A stretch of DNA of 64,000 bases, from positions 4,791,001 to 4,855,000 of the forward strand of contig WPIO01000015.1 of the NCBI GenBank assembly GCA_009760855.2, given 5' to 3'. This DNA comes from Cristatella mucedo (lineage: Eukaryota > Bryozoa > Phylactolaemata > Cristatellidae). The notes beneath the pieces are model-generated. The model worked only from the letters and a program-made list of their open reading frames with translations. It was not told the origin of the DNA and did not search any database. Positions 22,406 through 33,765 of the stretch are shown one piece after another; positions within the stretch are counted from its first letter, which is position 1, and every line of letters begins with the position of its first letter. Both the position numbers and the translations under genes were made by a program.

Positions 22406-22880
22406 TTTCTTAAGCGATGTTGCCGCTGGCATAGTCGCTGCCCCACCATGTAGGGTCTAGGCTGCTACTCATGCGTGTTGTGGCTAATAGAGCCCTGGCT
22501 AGGCTTCACTGCGTTATTTGGTGACTTACTGCCGATGTAGCAACGAAAATGGTACGATCACCAGCCCGAGAGAGAGAGAGAGAGAGAGCCCATAGCTATT
22601 GATCATAGCCATGGGTAAGAGATCTGTCTCCACGTCCGATCTTGCCTGTAGCCAGAGGCGGTGCCAATATTTTCAGCTTTTTGGGGGGCATGATATGCCA
22701 GGTGATAAAAATTTATCGCACACAATTGTAGCGTTTATTCCACACGCGCTCGCCTAATGAAAGTTCATCGAATAGCAATAGGAGTAATAGGACATGAGAT
22801 CGTCGTTACGACCGACGCCGAGAAATAGGGAGCGGGTCAGGTCACTGCTCCCGTCCTATTGTGGAGAGGAGGTAAAAAAA
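22406..22880. other. Unique DNA with (GA)n
   Basis: A short (GA)n run at about 22568-22588. No gene recognised. Confidence 0.5.
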
Positions 22881-23005
22881 TATTATTCATTTGTATAGCG
22901 CCCCAAGAGAACTTAATCTTTATTCAGGCGCTTCACGTGTGACTCAGGGCTCGAGCCCACGACCTCGGCCAGACCTTGGTCGGGGCGAGCACCTTAACCG
23001 CTGAA
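22881..23005 (-). mobile_element. SINE-B, well-preserved copy
   Basis: In antisense: TATTATTCATTTGTATAGCGCCCC...ATTCAGGCGCTTCACGTG, GGGCTCGAGCCCACGACCTCGG and GACCTTGGTCGGGGCGAGCACCTTAACCGCTG. The tRNA-like head meets a family A LINE copy at about 23005. Confidence 0.9.
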
Positions 23006-23059
23006 CATATCCGGCTCGGCACCGCCTCCTCCCCTTCTCAACTTCTTCACCACCCCCAC

Positions 23060-24213
23060 TCCATAGCTTTGCCACCGCTTGTAGTTGCTGATGTGATTGC
23101 CAAGCAGAATCTAGACTTTCACTTCTATGCGGATGACAGTCAGTTGTACCTTTGCTTTGATCCCTCCCAGCCTTCGAGCACCTCGAATTTTCTCAACTCA
23201 CTTTCGGCATGTATTGATGACATCCGCACATGGTTGGCAGCAAATTTTCTAAAACTAAACGATGATAAAACTAACATACTAGTTATGGGCAAACCCAGTG
23301 TGACTCAGAAATAGGAAAGGTTGACGCTCAAAATTGGCTCTGCCAGCATATCTCCAGTTGAATCAGCTCGAAATCTAGGTGCCATGTTCCAAAGTGACAT
23401 CTCGTTAGACGACCCCATCTTCTCCACAGTCAAGTCTGCCTACTTTCTGCTACATAACATTGCTAAAATTCGGGCTTGTTTAGATAAGGATACCACGTCT
23501 AAATTGGTCCATGCATTTGTAATATCCCGTCTTGGCTTCTGTAACTCACTGCTGCAGGCCTAGAGGCATGTGCAATCAGGTGCTTACAGCTGGTCCAAAA
23601 CTGCAGCCAGGCTTGTCTGTCGTGAGCATCCCACTTGCCACATCACACCACTTTTTACCGACCTGCACTGGCTACCAGTAAAGCAACGGATTGACTTCAA
23701 GGTTTTGTCGCTCACTTTTAGGTCACTTTATCCTTTGGTTCCAGCCTATCTCTCAGACCTACTCCCCCACCAGGCCAAACACTGTACCACCGGCTTTTCG
23801 GAATCCAGCAGTTTACAATACCTCGTACAAACCTCAAATCCTTTGGAGATCTCGCATTTAGTTCGTATGCTCCCAAAGCCTGGAACTCACTCCTGATTTG
23901 CACAACATTTCCCGACTTGACCACATTAAAAAAGAATTTAAAAACACACCTATTTAGGACAGTATTTATTGGTTCCCTGTGAATCGTCCTGGATGTGCTT
24001 ATGCATGCTGACACTGTGCAGGCTGCCACTAACCACACTTGGATGCTGACCCTGTGCATGTCGACCCTAACCATGTCATTCATGTTGTTTATCAAGCATG
24101 ATATTACTTACCATTCAATCGCGTTTCCCTTTGCAGCAAATGTAAAGCGCCTAGAAAGAGATTTGAGTTCTCTGAGGGCCCTTTATCAAGTGCATTATTA
24201 TTACTAATATTCT
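23060..24213 (+). pseudogene. LINE family A, YADD to 3' end, few stops
   Basis: One of the better copies. Coding begins at 'PLVVADVIAKQNLDFHFYADDSQLYLCFDPSQPSS' with an intact YADD and runs to 'WLAANFLKLNDDKTNILVMGKPSVTQK', where a TAG at about 23312 interrupts. It continues 'ERLTLKIGSASISPVESARNLGAMFQSD...RLGFCNSLLQA', a second stop, then the C-terminus, 3' UTR, stem-loop (about 24140-24185) and ATTATTATTAC. It lacks the endonuclease and palm motif A. Confidence 0.92.
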
Positions 24214-24571
24214 AGCTATACACTATACACTAACTGAAATAAGCGGAATCTACGTGCCCTGCTGTGTATTTGTTATGGCTAGTTGGCTGTTGACCACGTT
24301 TCGATATCGACGCAAGTCGCGTCGCCTTCTCGTAGTAAGGCTTCTGTGTACAGAACGCTGCTGTGTCAGTTTGCTTGCAAATATACAGCTGCTGAGGTCA
24401 GGTTGAGGTTCTGAGGTTTACTCGTTCGCCTCATCTGGCCAGCACCTGCCGGAATGCGACCGGCAGAAAAACACTAGACGGTCGTCACTTCATTTTCGAG
24501 AATGAAATAGGCAGCGAGGTAATGCCAAGCCAGCATTTCTGCTGGGTCGGCGAAGGGATGTTGCTTACCAC
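24214..24571. other. Unique sequence, nothing recognised
   Basis: No supported ORF or known repeat. Confidence 0.4.
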
Positions 24572-24722
24572 GCGTCTTAGCAAAGGGATAAAGTGCTTGC
24601 TCTTCACGACCCAGGCCGTGGGTTCGAGTCCTACAATGGGCGATCTTTCATTGACCACTGCAAGCGGCGGTGGCAGCCGTAGAAGTGTTTCTGCTGCTAC
24701 ACAAATGAGGTTAAATCAGCGA
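24572..24722 (+). mobile_element. SINE-A, diverged copy
   Basis: AAGTGCTTGCTCTTCACGACC...GCCGTGGGTTCGAGTCC (B box GGTTCGAGTCC), GGGCGATCTTTCATTGACCACTGCAAGCGGCGGTGG and AATGAGGTTAAATCAGC. All SINE-A blocks are present with substitutions and the A box is worn. Confidence 0.82.
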
Positions 24723-24774
24723 AACTTCAACTTCGAAGTATCATGCTTTGAACATCATGCTAAACTAAGAAGGA

Positions 24775-25060
24775 AGAAACTAATGGCCACCGGTTAGTGC
24801 GCCCTCTCTCTGGCTAGTAAGGTGCATTGATACATGCACAGGTGTGCATGCACAGCATGTCTGAACCAAAAACAGATCAGTTAACTGAAGTGAAATGAAA
24901 GCTGATCTTAACAGATCGTCCATTGATGAGACTTAAATAGTGCAAGGTTATTGCAAGTAGTGACCGAACCGGAAGCAAGTTAAGACCTTTGCTGCATGCC
25001 AGCTGAAGGTTTCTTTTCCAAAAGATTTCAATTTTGGGCGATGGATGGATGGCAAGATGA
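24775..25060 (-). mobile_element. Old LINE family A fragment
   Basis: It matches the relic at 17640-17960: 'TAATGGCCACCGGTTAGTG', 'GAGACTTAAATAGTGCAAGGTTATTGCAAGTAGTGACCG' and 'TTTCCAAAAGATTTCAATTTTGGGCGA'. Coding identity is barely visible. Confidence 0.5.
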
Positions 25061-25184
25061 CCAGATATGGACGAACAGGTGGTGTGAGAGCATACGGGGG
25101 AGCATATGGGGGGACCAGGAGGTTAGATAGGCAAGTGGGTAGCTAGAAGTGGTGACCAGTATGACCAGAATAAGGATCCTGAAT

Positions 25185-26398
25185 TCGATTCAATGCTTGA
25201 TAAGGAGCTAATGACTCTCAGACAGAAGCAGTGTGTTGAGGCAGCTGTGCAGCTTAATGTCTACTTCAAGGAGGCTATGAGTAAGCTCACCCTAAAATTC
25301 ATCTCCCAATCAAAGAAGAATACTAGCCCTCCAGACCCTATACACACTGTTCCACTTTTACGATGCAGGTCTGCTGCTGCCATGCACAACATAACATCTA
25401 TCTCCTTAGCCTCAGGTCTTGTCCCTGAATAACAATGATAATAATAATAATAGTAATAAATTCACTTGATATAACACCCTCAGAGAACTCAATCTCTTTC
25501 TAGGCACGTCACATCTGCTGCAAAGAAATCAAGATCGAATGTTTAGAGGTAGCATGTAGAATAAACAACAAGAATAACATGGTTAGGGTGACATGCACAG
25601 GGTCAACATGCAAGTGTGGTTAGTGGCTGCATGCACAGTGTCAGCACACATAAGGGCATAAAGGATGAATCACAGCATCCCACTAAATGCAAATATGTCA
25701 TAAATGTCATAGCTAATGTCATAAATAGATGCATTTTTAATTTCTTTTTTTTAATTTGATCAAGTCACGAGATGTCGTGACGGAAGTCGGGAGTGAGTTG
25801 CGGGCTTTGGGAGCATACGAACTAAAGACACGGTCTCCAAAGGATTTGAGATTTGTGCGAGGTATGGATAAACAGATTCCAAAAAGCAGGTGGTACGGTG
25901 CTTAGCCTGGTGGGGGAGTAGGTCTGATAGGTACCATTCAAAAAGGCTGTATCTAGGCAATTCATTAAGAAAGCGGCACTAGTCCAAGAGAACTTTAGCA
26001 ACTTCTGCCCGGTCTCCCTACTGTCTTGTGTATTAAAGACACTTAAACAGGTAGTGGCAGACCAACCAAACTCTTACATCTCCCAACTTCCATCACGACA
26101 TCCCTGACTTGACCACATTAAAAAAAAATTAAAATCGCACCTATTTATCACAGCCTTTAGTGGGTCCACGTGATTCATCCTTTACGTGCTTATGCGTGCT
26201 GACACTGTTGCATGCTGCCACTACCCACACTTGCATGCTGACCCTGTGCATATCACCCCTAACCATGTTATTCATGTTGTTTATCAAACATGATACCACT
26301 CAACATTCGATCGTGTTTCCTTCGCAGCAAATGAAAAGCGCCTATGAAGAAATTGAGTTCTCCGAGGGTGCTTTATCAAATGTATTTTTATTATTACA
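25185..26398 (+). mobile_element. LINE family A, split by a minus LINE and internally deleted
   Basis: The left arm (25280-25430) encodes 'SQSKKNTSPPDPIHTVPLLRCRSAAAMHNITSISLASGLVP', the region N-terminal to the polymerase palm. A minus-strand LINE occupies 25434-25938. The right arm resumes in register at about 25940 with 'PFKKAV...FIKKAALVQENFSNFCPVSLLSCVLKTLKQVVADQ', then jumps at about 26095 to the C-terminal 'TSLTLTTLKKN', 3' UTR, stem-loop and TTATTATTAC. The palm and thumb are deleted. Confidence 0.82.
25434..25938 (-). mobile_element. LINE family A inserted into another LINE
   Basis: (ATA)n tail, 'CACTTGATATAACACCCTCAGAGAACTCAATCTCTTTCTAGGCACGT' stem-loop, 3' UTR and C-terminal coding region up to the LPHQAKHRTT block. 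It splits the plus-strand LINE between the codons for 'SGLVP' and 'PFKKAV'. The target duplication is not clear. Confidence 0.85.
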
Positions 26399-26780
26399 TT
26401 GAAAATTCAAACCTACCAAGTAAGTTCCAGTCTAGTTATAGAACTAATCAGTCCACAGAGGCAGCATTGCATCGGATGTAAAAGGAAATTCGGAGGAATG
26501 CAGACTTAGGTAAACTCTCTCTGCTCTTTTGCTTGATCTTTCGGCAACGTTTGAACTATTGGTCATCTAGTCCTTCTCGAGCGCCTCTCATCTCGCCTGG
26601 GCATTACTGGCAGTGCGATGCAAGGGTTTAGGCCCTTTGGGTTAAGCCTCACGCTTTTAACAACCGTGGTTAAGGTGAATGGCCATCAATAATTTGGTAA
26701 TGCTTTCTATACAGCATCTGTAAAGTGCCTAGAAGAAATTCAGTTCTCTGAGTGTGCTATACAAATGTATTACTCTTATT
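26399..26780 (+). mobile_element. LINE family A: palm fragment joined to 3' tail
   Basis: 'NLPSKFQSSYRTNQSTEAALHRM.KEIRRNADLGKLSLLFCLIFRQRLNYWSS' is the block before and across motif A, then 'SRAPLISPGHYWQC'. Around 26690 it switches to the 3' UTR end and stem-loop (about 26710-26760) with ATTACTCTTATTATT. The YADD and C-terminal regions are missing. Confidence 0.75.
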
Positions 26781-27070
26781 ATTATAATGCATTTGATGAC
26801 CGAGGTCACTAGGCATGAAGAGAAGTAGTCTTGTGACCTCCCTTAGTCCAGGTATAGTAATTCGACCAGTATAGTGAACTCACTTTCAGTAATTTCTTTG
26901 TAGCAGTGGAAAATAGAAGTGTGCTTCCAAATAACACATAAACAAGATTATACTTATGAGTGAAAACCCTAGCATCAATTAGGAAAGGTACGTTTTACAT
27001 ACGGAATCTTCATTGACCAAAAATTCACATTGCATTGTAATAACATTGTGTGATATAATATCATATAATA
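26781..27070. other. Unique sequence, nothing recognised
   Basis: No gene or known repeat. Confidence 0.4.
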
Positions 27071-27186
27071 TAGTTCATTTGTATAGCACCCTAAGAGAAC
27101 TTAAGCTTCACATATGTCACGGGGCTCAAGCCTACGATGTCGGTCATCACATTGACCTTGGTTGGGGCACACATCTCAATCCTAGT
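27071..27186 (-). mobile_element. SINE-B, diverged copy
   Basis: Antisense TTCATTTGTATAGCACCCTAAGAGAA, a partly deleted stem, GGGGCTCAAGCC (B box) and ACCTTGGTTGGGGCACACATCTCAA. Confidence 0.78.
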
Positions 27187-28139
27187 AAATATATTGTCCA
27201 TCTTAACCAGTTTTGTTGGGCACCATCTGGACTCCAGTCTGTCACCATATTTCCCCAGTGCAGCTGTTTAAAAACCCTACGTTCAACAGAATAGCTTGTG
27301 GTGTTTCATTTACTGCCTCCTGGCAATGATTGTTGTTAATGACATTGAACTAAATTATAAATTCATTACTGTTGCTATGTGTTTTCCATAGCTCTACAAT
27401 GAGTCTGGTAGCTATAACAACGCTGTTGGTGCTGACTTACCAGAAGTCCCACCAGCAACTGGGATCGTTTATATGCAAATTAGAGCAGCCTGTTTTGGGC
27501 CATTTGATGCTCAAACCTCTTTGCTTGACTTTCAGAATCGTCCAGTTTGCTCAAGTCGGCGTATGAATTGAAAGCTTGCCGTTAGGCTAGGTGAATTTAT
27601 TTTTCAGGGTGAAAGCGTCTGATTTTGTACAAATATCGTTGGTTTGGGTCTGAAAGAGGATAGCATCGCATCTGTACACGGCTTTCCTCGAACCCAGCAG
27701 ACAGCGGAGCACCCAATAAGATAAGCACGTAGACGGCCTCTCGGTTGGCACCCTCCAAAACGCCAGGGGGCAGCATGGGTAGGATGACGACATCCTTTTG
27801 CCCATATGAAACGTCAAATGCCGGACCTCGTAGTCGAATAGGACTCGGAGGTGGTTAGCTTAGACTTCATAGTACTATTCGACAACAATGCCGACCCCTG
27901 GTGATCTTGGCCCAGTCAAGGTCGATAACTATTGTGGCATCGGTGCAAGGGCTCTGCTGGCAAGGGGCTTCAGGTCAGCCACGGTTCGACTTCCTTGGTC
28001 GGTGCTCTTGGCTGTTGGTTTCCGGTGAGTGAGGGGTGCCTCAGGAATCCTCGAATCCCTGAATCCCGAGCGACCCACAAGCGGGCTCGACGGATCTTCT
28101 GCACCATTCAGTGGTGGATTAGAGCCTGATGTCACCCTT
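27187..28139. other. Unique sequence, no recognised gene
   Basis: Frames at 27013-27294, 27372-27566, 27587-27817 and 27932-28129 show no domain. Confidence 0.4.
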
Positions 28140-28930
28140 CCGATGCCGGATCGATGGGGGTCCACCTTGGGATTATGGAACTTTGTGTACACAGTGGATG
28201 AGTTCCTTAGTGATCGTATCGGCATTTCTATGCAGACGAACAAGATAGAAAGTGTATGGCATGGCATCAAAGCAGGCAGAACGTAGAGCGAGCGATGTTG
28301 AGGGTCAAATGACTACCTCCCAAACTGGCAGTGGCGTTGGCTGCTATCGGAAGTAGGTTCAGGGCTATAGGGCGTGGCAGCCGACCTCTGCAGCTTGAAG
28401 TTTGAGAAAGGCAACAGCCCCCTGCAGGCTCGGCCATAAGCTGTCAAGCGATCAAAACAGCTATCACAGCGCCAGTAGAAATGCACTCAAAAGGTCGCAC
28501 GTTTCATGCAGTGGACAGATCCTCAAACGACCAGCAGCAAAAACAGCCCTGCGACATGCAACTGCAGAGGTCGGCATGCGTGAGGCAAGCAGCAGTATAT
28601 GCCAGGCTAGGCATTCGTGCCGAGACCTGATCGAACCACATGCCCCTGTGACGAAGTCATGGCGACCTGCTGTCAAGTCGGCCTACTTTCAGCTGAGGAA
28701 CACTGCCAAAACAATTCAGCGCCTGCTGTGACAAGAGTACGACAGCCAAAATAGTGCACACGTATGTGACTGTCAAACCCAGATTCCTGCATTTCCCTGT
28801 GCTAAGGACTTGTGGCTTGTGCACATAATCACGTGCAAATGGTGCAAAACTCAGCAGCTCGTCTGGTCTGTCATCAACTGCACCCAGTGTACATCTAGAT
28901 GGGCTGCCTCCGACTGAATCCGGGACTTTC
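28140..28930 (+). mobile_element. Heavily decayed LINE family A
   Basis: 'GSTLGLWNFVYTVDEFLSDRIG' (about 28155-28220) corresponds to [18 protein letters not shown], followed by a frameshifted HFYADE at about 28222-28242 and DPSQP-like 'HQSRQ'. Further right, 'AVKSAYFQLRNTAKTIQRLL' (about 28670-28730) and 'VQMVQNSAARLVCHQLH' (about 28830-28885) follow in order. Confidence 0.72.
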
Positions 28931-29009
28931 TTGGACCAGTCTACCTATCCGACCACCTTGCTCATCACTGCACATTATTATTATTGCACATATTAATAAT
29001 GATAATAAT

Positions 29010-29380
29010 AGTAATAACAATACTGATAATTTTGTTAAAGTGCCCTCAGAGAACTCAATATTTTTAGACACTTTACAAGTACTGCAAACGGAGCATGACT
29101 AAATGGTTAGTGGAAGCACCCTCAATGACTACAAGCATAACATGGTTAGGGGTGACATGCACATGGTCACCATGCATTTATTAGTGGCATCATGCATGGT
29201 GTCAGCACGCATCTGCACACAAAGGACGAATCGCATGCATCCACTAATGCTGTGATAAATAAATGCATTTAGCTTCTTTTTAAATGTGGTCAAGTCAGAG
29301 GATGCCGTGATGCCAGTCGGAAGTGAGTTCCGGGCTTCGGGAGCATGCGAACTAAAGGCAAGGTCTCCAAAGTTTCGATT
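29010..29380 (-). mobile_element. LINE family A 3' end, 5'-truncated
   Basis: (ATA)n-like tail at 28998-29030, worn stem-loop 'TTAAAGTGCCCTCAGAGAACTCAATATTTTTAGACACTTTAC', 3' UTR and C-terminal frame 'FGDLAFSSHAPEARNSLPTGITASSDLTTFKKKLNAFIYHSI'. Confidence 0.87.
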
Positions 29381-30420
29381 GTGCTTTTGCACTCAAGCCA
29401 TCAACCACCTGCATGTTCTGATACTCGTTATATCAGTTCATGGCGGTTGCAGCAGCTTGCACTGATCGAGCAACCCAATCACCGAGAAGGTAAGCTAACC
29501 ACCTTCACGTTACCTGGAGGAGGGTTGTGATCTACTCTAGGAGGCTACTAAAGGTGGAGCTGAGGCAATGTGATTATAAGCTCGAAAGTGTGAGAGTAAG
29601 TTATTCTGACCTCTTACAATCGAGAGGTAAGACTTACTTTTAAGAGGTAAGAGGGCTACACCTACTGCCATAACACAGGCTCCTAGCCCACGGCTTCAGT
29701 GAGCACGTGGGATGTTTACGTGATCCTCGTTAAAATCTCTCTATCAAAAAGAACTGCAGGATGGTCGAAGGTTGCCTTCTTATTTTTAAAAGATGAACGA
29801 TGAAAATGCAAAGGTCTCATGTGCCAGGTAGTGGGTAAATATAGGGCTGCTTTTAGAACCTAGTATCGATCAGCCATCATCCCACGATTTGTGCACCCTA
29901 GTCGGGTTCTGATGAACGTGCTTTCGAAGTCCACATTAGGCCACTCACCAGCCTGTTTTAGCCAATTAGAGAAGATTACACTTACATTTAACAGACATCA
30001 ATTTGGCTCGAGGATCTGTACATAAAATGCAAAAATTAAAGAAAAGCAAAAAGTCTGAAGACGAAGGAGAAAACAGCACAACCAACTTTAAAATTTTAAA
30101 CTACAGACTACAAAATATCCAATTCCAACATCCAGGAACCGCTAATAAATTCTTGGACTGTCATAATCTGGCTGATGTAGCATGCCAAATTTTCACTGCC
30201 TCCCATATTAAATTGCTAGTGCCATCCTAGGCCGGGATAAAAAAAAGAAAGCTCACAACCTCAGTAGTTCAAAGCCTAAAGTATGACGAAATAATTATTT
30301 GATGAGTTTGGCCTCTTTCTATTCTAAAATACAAATTATCCAATATTTGGTTACTAAACACTGTGAGGAGCCGAAAATAACATCAGGCATTTCCATTATC
30401 CAACAGCATACATGAAAACA
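29381..30420. other. Unique sequence, no recognised gene
   Basis: The frame 30003-30230 (75 codons) starts Lys/Ser-rich and has no recognised domain. 'GAGGTAAGA' is repeated around 29603-29650. Confidence 0.4.
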
Positions 30421-30540
30421 TTCTGTATCTGTACAGCACCTCAAGAGAACATAGTCATTATCCAGCTGCTTTGCATATGCAGCTCGGGCTCGGGCCCACG
30501 ACCTCGGTCGTCAAAGGTGAGCACCTTAACCCCTGGGCAG
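30421..30540 (-). mobile_element. SINE-B, diverged copy
   Basis: Antisense 'ATCTGTACAGCACCTCAAGAGAACATAGTCATTATCCAGCTGCTTTGCATATG', GGGCTCGGGCCCACGACCTCGG and GAGCACCTTAACCCCTGGGC. Confidence 0.82.
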
Positions 30541-30634
30541 TGGCAGAGCCAAATGGCAGTGGGGCAATCGCCACATTATGGACAGAGGTAAGTACCTCGT
30601 ATATCCTGGGGCAAATTTTCCCATGCCTTGGTGT

Positions 30635-30673
30635 GAGGGTTGGGCGGCAAGGTACCCTTGCCGCCCAACCCTC
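30635..30673. repeat. Perfect 18-bp inverted repeat, 3-nt loop
   Basis: The arms are 30635-30652 (GAGGGTTGGGCGGCAAGG) and 30656-30673, exact complements around TAC. It is not part of any element recognised here. As RNA it would form a very stable hairpin; as DNA it could extrude as a cruciform. Confidence 0.9.
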
Positions 30674-31861
30674 CCACCTGAACCCTTACCCCCAGCCTGA
30701 AACTCCTGGCTCGGCCTCTACCCCAAAACAGGGCCACGGTAATAGTAATAACAATAAGTCGTTTTCGTAGCACCGAAAGTGAAAGCTGAAGCTCTACCTG
30801 AGCATATTGCAGCTCACTGCAAGAGAAGCCACCGACAAGAGTAAATGAGAAGCAATTTATCAGGCTTAGACAAACATGCAAAAGCACCAGCTCATCTTGC
30901 TCAGAAAACCATGCATAATCATACTCGAAGATATTCGTGATAGCTGGTTAGTAGACGCCCAGTAATAACATGCCGCAAAAGACAAGTTCACTGTGGTTCA
31001 GGAAAGCCTGAGCGAAATTGATACTAGGCATCAGCGTTTGGCTTTGTCAACTAGGTAGGTTTGACCATAATCATTATTATAATAGTCTCAATAGTAATAT
31101 TAAAATTAATAATTATCATTATCATTATAGGGGCTCAAGAGCAAGATTCTTTTTTAAAGGGTCTAAGAGGGCTGTTCAGCTTCGGTCCGACCCTTCAGGC
31201 TCTCCAAATGGAGTTCTAATATCGTTTTGAACAAACCTAACGATATGTGCCGAACGGTGGGTGTGCCTTTGCAGCTCAGCCCCGGGCATTAAAACTAAAT
31301 TTTAGAGTTGGATCCATAAATTAGTCGGAGCTGCTACCTTTGGTGGCAAACCTTGGCACGAGCCTGCACGGTATTTTCTTATAAGGAAGCAGTCTGCTTT
31401 CTCCTAAGTTGGAACTAAATAAATACACCAGCTCGACAGCCAGCATGCCGGAGGGAGTGGCTCAAGCCCTCCCGATGAGAGAGTGCCGATTTCTTTTTTA
31501 GGTAGAGGTCCTCAACAGCTTCAATGCTGCGAGCCGCATTTCGACAGTTCCATATTTCTGAGCCGATCCTTTGGCAGACGTGCTTAGAGTCTTGACCAAG
31601 AAATGAAGGCAGATATTTAACGAGGACACTGAATATGCTGTTGGCGGTTCAGGTCCGTGATCAAAACACTTGTCAACTATCCAACTGGCCAGTCGGCTTG
31701 GATGTTAGGCCCATATAAGTTCAGCTATTGATTCTGTAATTTGCTGGCAGTCGATGTGTTTTGCTACCGGTTGCCATGAACTTATTCCCATCTCTAGGGC
31801 TGAAGCTTATTTGCAGCAACAGATCAGCCAACCACAGAATACAGAAAAATCCCGGTATCGA
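30674..31861. other. Unique sequence with an imperfect ATT tract
   Basis: An imperfect TAA/ATT array lies at about 31066-31130 and is probably the fossil tail of a lost element. No gene is recognised. Confidence 0.4.
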
Positions 31862-32152
31862 ACAAGAATTAATAATAATAATAATAATGCACTTGATAAA
31901 GCGCCTTCAGATAACTCAATCTCTTTCTAGGCGCTTTAGATTTACTGCAAAGGGAAATGCAATTGAATGGTGAGTAATATCATGCTTGATAAACAACATG
32001 AGTAACATGGTTAGGGGTGACATGCACAGGGTAAGCATGCAAATGTGGTTAGTGGCAGCATGCACAGTGTCAGCACGCATAAGCACACGAAGGACGAATC
32101 ACAGGGACCCACTAAATGCTGTCCTAAATAGGTGTGTTTTTAAGTTCTTGTC
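31862..32152 (-). mobile_element. LINE family A 3' UTR, 5'-truncated
   Basis: (ATA)n then GCACTTGATAAAGCGCC, the full stem-loop and 3' UTR to the GGACCCACTAAATGCTGTCC block. Little substitution, so fairly recent. Confidence 0.92.
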
Positions 32153-33336
32153 AGTAACAGGCAGCTTTGTAATTACTCGCTGCGGGCAGCCTCTCTCAAA
32201 AAGGATATTCAATCACACGCAACTCCGGCCGGACGGCAGAAATGAGAAATAAGGCTGTGGACGCTCCAGCATCGACGGCAATGCCCGGCTGAAAGTAGAC
32301 ATTCCAACTACCAACCAATTATACACTCAGGACAGCAGTCTGAGCCATACCCTCGTTTTGAGTCACGATTCTAAAGAGGCTGGCAAGGCACGATCGAGCT
32401 GGCTGCTATTCTACATTTTGGTTTCTGCGATGCATTGAATTATTCGGGGAGCTAGTCTGTTGATGCTTATGCAGAGGATCCTTGCGAAGTTGTTGGGACC
32501 GTCTGCTGCTGCTGCCAGAAGAGCTGGCGACACCGGATGACTTAGTCAGCTGCAGACGACTCCGGACGGAAGCGCTATTGGATAGATGGCTCAGCCATGT
32601 GCTGCAGAAAAACGTTGCACTCCACTCTGCAGTCGGCCAGCGAGCACCGACAATGAGTCAAGCCGCAACAACTCGTGCTCTTATTGCCTCTGCCCGCAAG
32701 GCAGTGAACTGTGCCCGAATGGACTTTGGAGCCTCCTGTTGCAACAAACGCCTCAAAAATGCTGCTGGTAGCAGCACTGCAGAGCCAGCTGCTCAGCTGC
32801 AAGCAGCAGCATCTACTGTAGCAGCAGCAGCAGCTTCGATGATGCACTTTTGAAGCAGCTGCCGGCGTCCGCCATACAAAAGCTGCGAGCACACAGCTGC
32901 CCAGGCAAGGAAGCAGGCAGTGCTGGTCGATGAGCCGTCACACAGATAATAAACAGCAGGAAAGGTCTGCTGCTTATCAAGCACAACGTCAAAATGAGCA
33001 GGCAGCCACCGGAAAGGCAGTTGCTCTCATCACAGCAGCAGGCAGAAGCAGCATCAACAGCAGCAGCAGCATCAACAGCAGCAGCAACTGCTTAAGCTGC
33101 AGGGGCACCGGTTGAGCGAAGGCCAGCAGCCTAAGGTCACGCAGCAGCAGCAGCAGCAGCATCTCAGCTCGAGGGGGCAGCTAGTTCGCAGGTCAACGAC
33201 GATAATTCCCAGCTGGCGTACATACACTCTAATGCCCCTTGGTGTACATCGTCGTCAGAACTCGTGGGGATTTAAGAAGATCCTAGTCGGGCTATTCTGG
33301 ACTATTGCTCTATTAGGCCCGGAAGACGGCGAGCAT
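32153..33336. other. CAG-rich unique DNA
   Basis: Clusters of CAG/GCA units at about 32765-32840 and 33040-33165. The frame 32482-32853 plus (123 codons) is Ala/Ser/Arg-rich from this composition and has no recognised domain. Confidence 0.45.
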
Positions 33337-33474
33337 ACACACGCACATACACACGCACATACATACGCACATACACACGCACATACACACGCACATACAC
33401 ACGCACAAGCACATGCACGCACACAAACACACGCACACACATGCGTGCACGCACACACACACGAGTGTAAGTAC
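33337..33474. repeat. CA-rich minisatellite, 12-base unit
   Basis: A tandem array of ACACACGCACAT and close variants, degrading to mixed (CA)n on the right. His-Thr-His-Ala frames across it are artefacts. Confidence 0.93.
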
Positions 33475-33689
33475 ACAAGCAGGGCTTCTGGGGATTGCCC
33501 TCGGGTAGGCGGCTTCAGCTGTCAAGCTGTAGGCGTCATGAGCTGAGGCACTGGTCACAAGCTATGCAAACAGCCAGGCATGGAGCACGTGTTGCTCCCC
33601 TTCCTTAGGCAGAATGATGCTGCAAATGAACTTAAAGGTCACCAGCTGTTGCTCACATCCGAAAGGGTTGCTGCAGGACACCGTGGTTC

Positions 33690-33765
33690 GAGCTCCGAAT
33701 AGAGATTACGTTCTCTTAGGACGCCACACAGATGAAAAGGAATATTGTTACATTGTATTATTACA
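33690..33765 (+). mobile_element. SINE-B 3' half
   Basis: CGTGGTTCGAGCTCCGAATAGAGATTACGTTCTCTTAGGACGCCACA with ATTGTATTATTAC. It has a B box, then the SINE-B tail, in sense orientation. Confidence 0.65.

Noticed and set aside
28980-29035. CRISPR-like or satellite arrays from ATT repeats
   Set aside because: They are LINE 3' tails with (ATT)n, and the genome is eukaryotic.
33112-33558. ORFs rich in His-Thr-His-Ala and Cys-Val-Cys
   Set aside because: Both are translations of the CA-rich minisatellite, on opposite strands.
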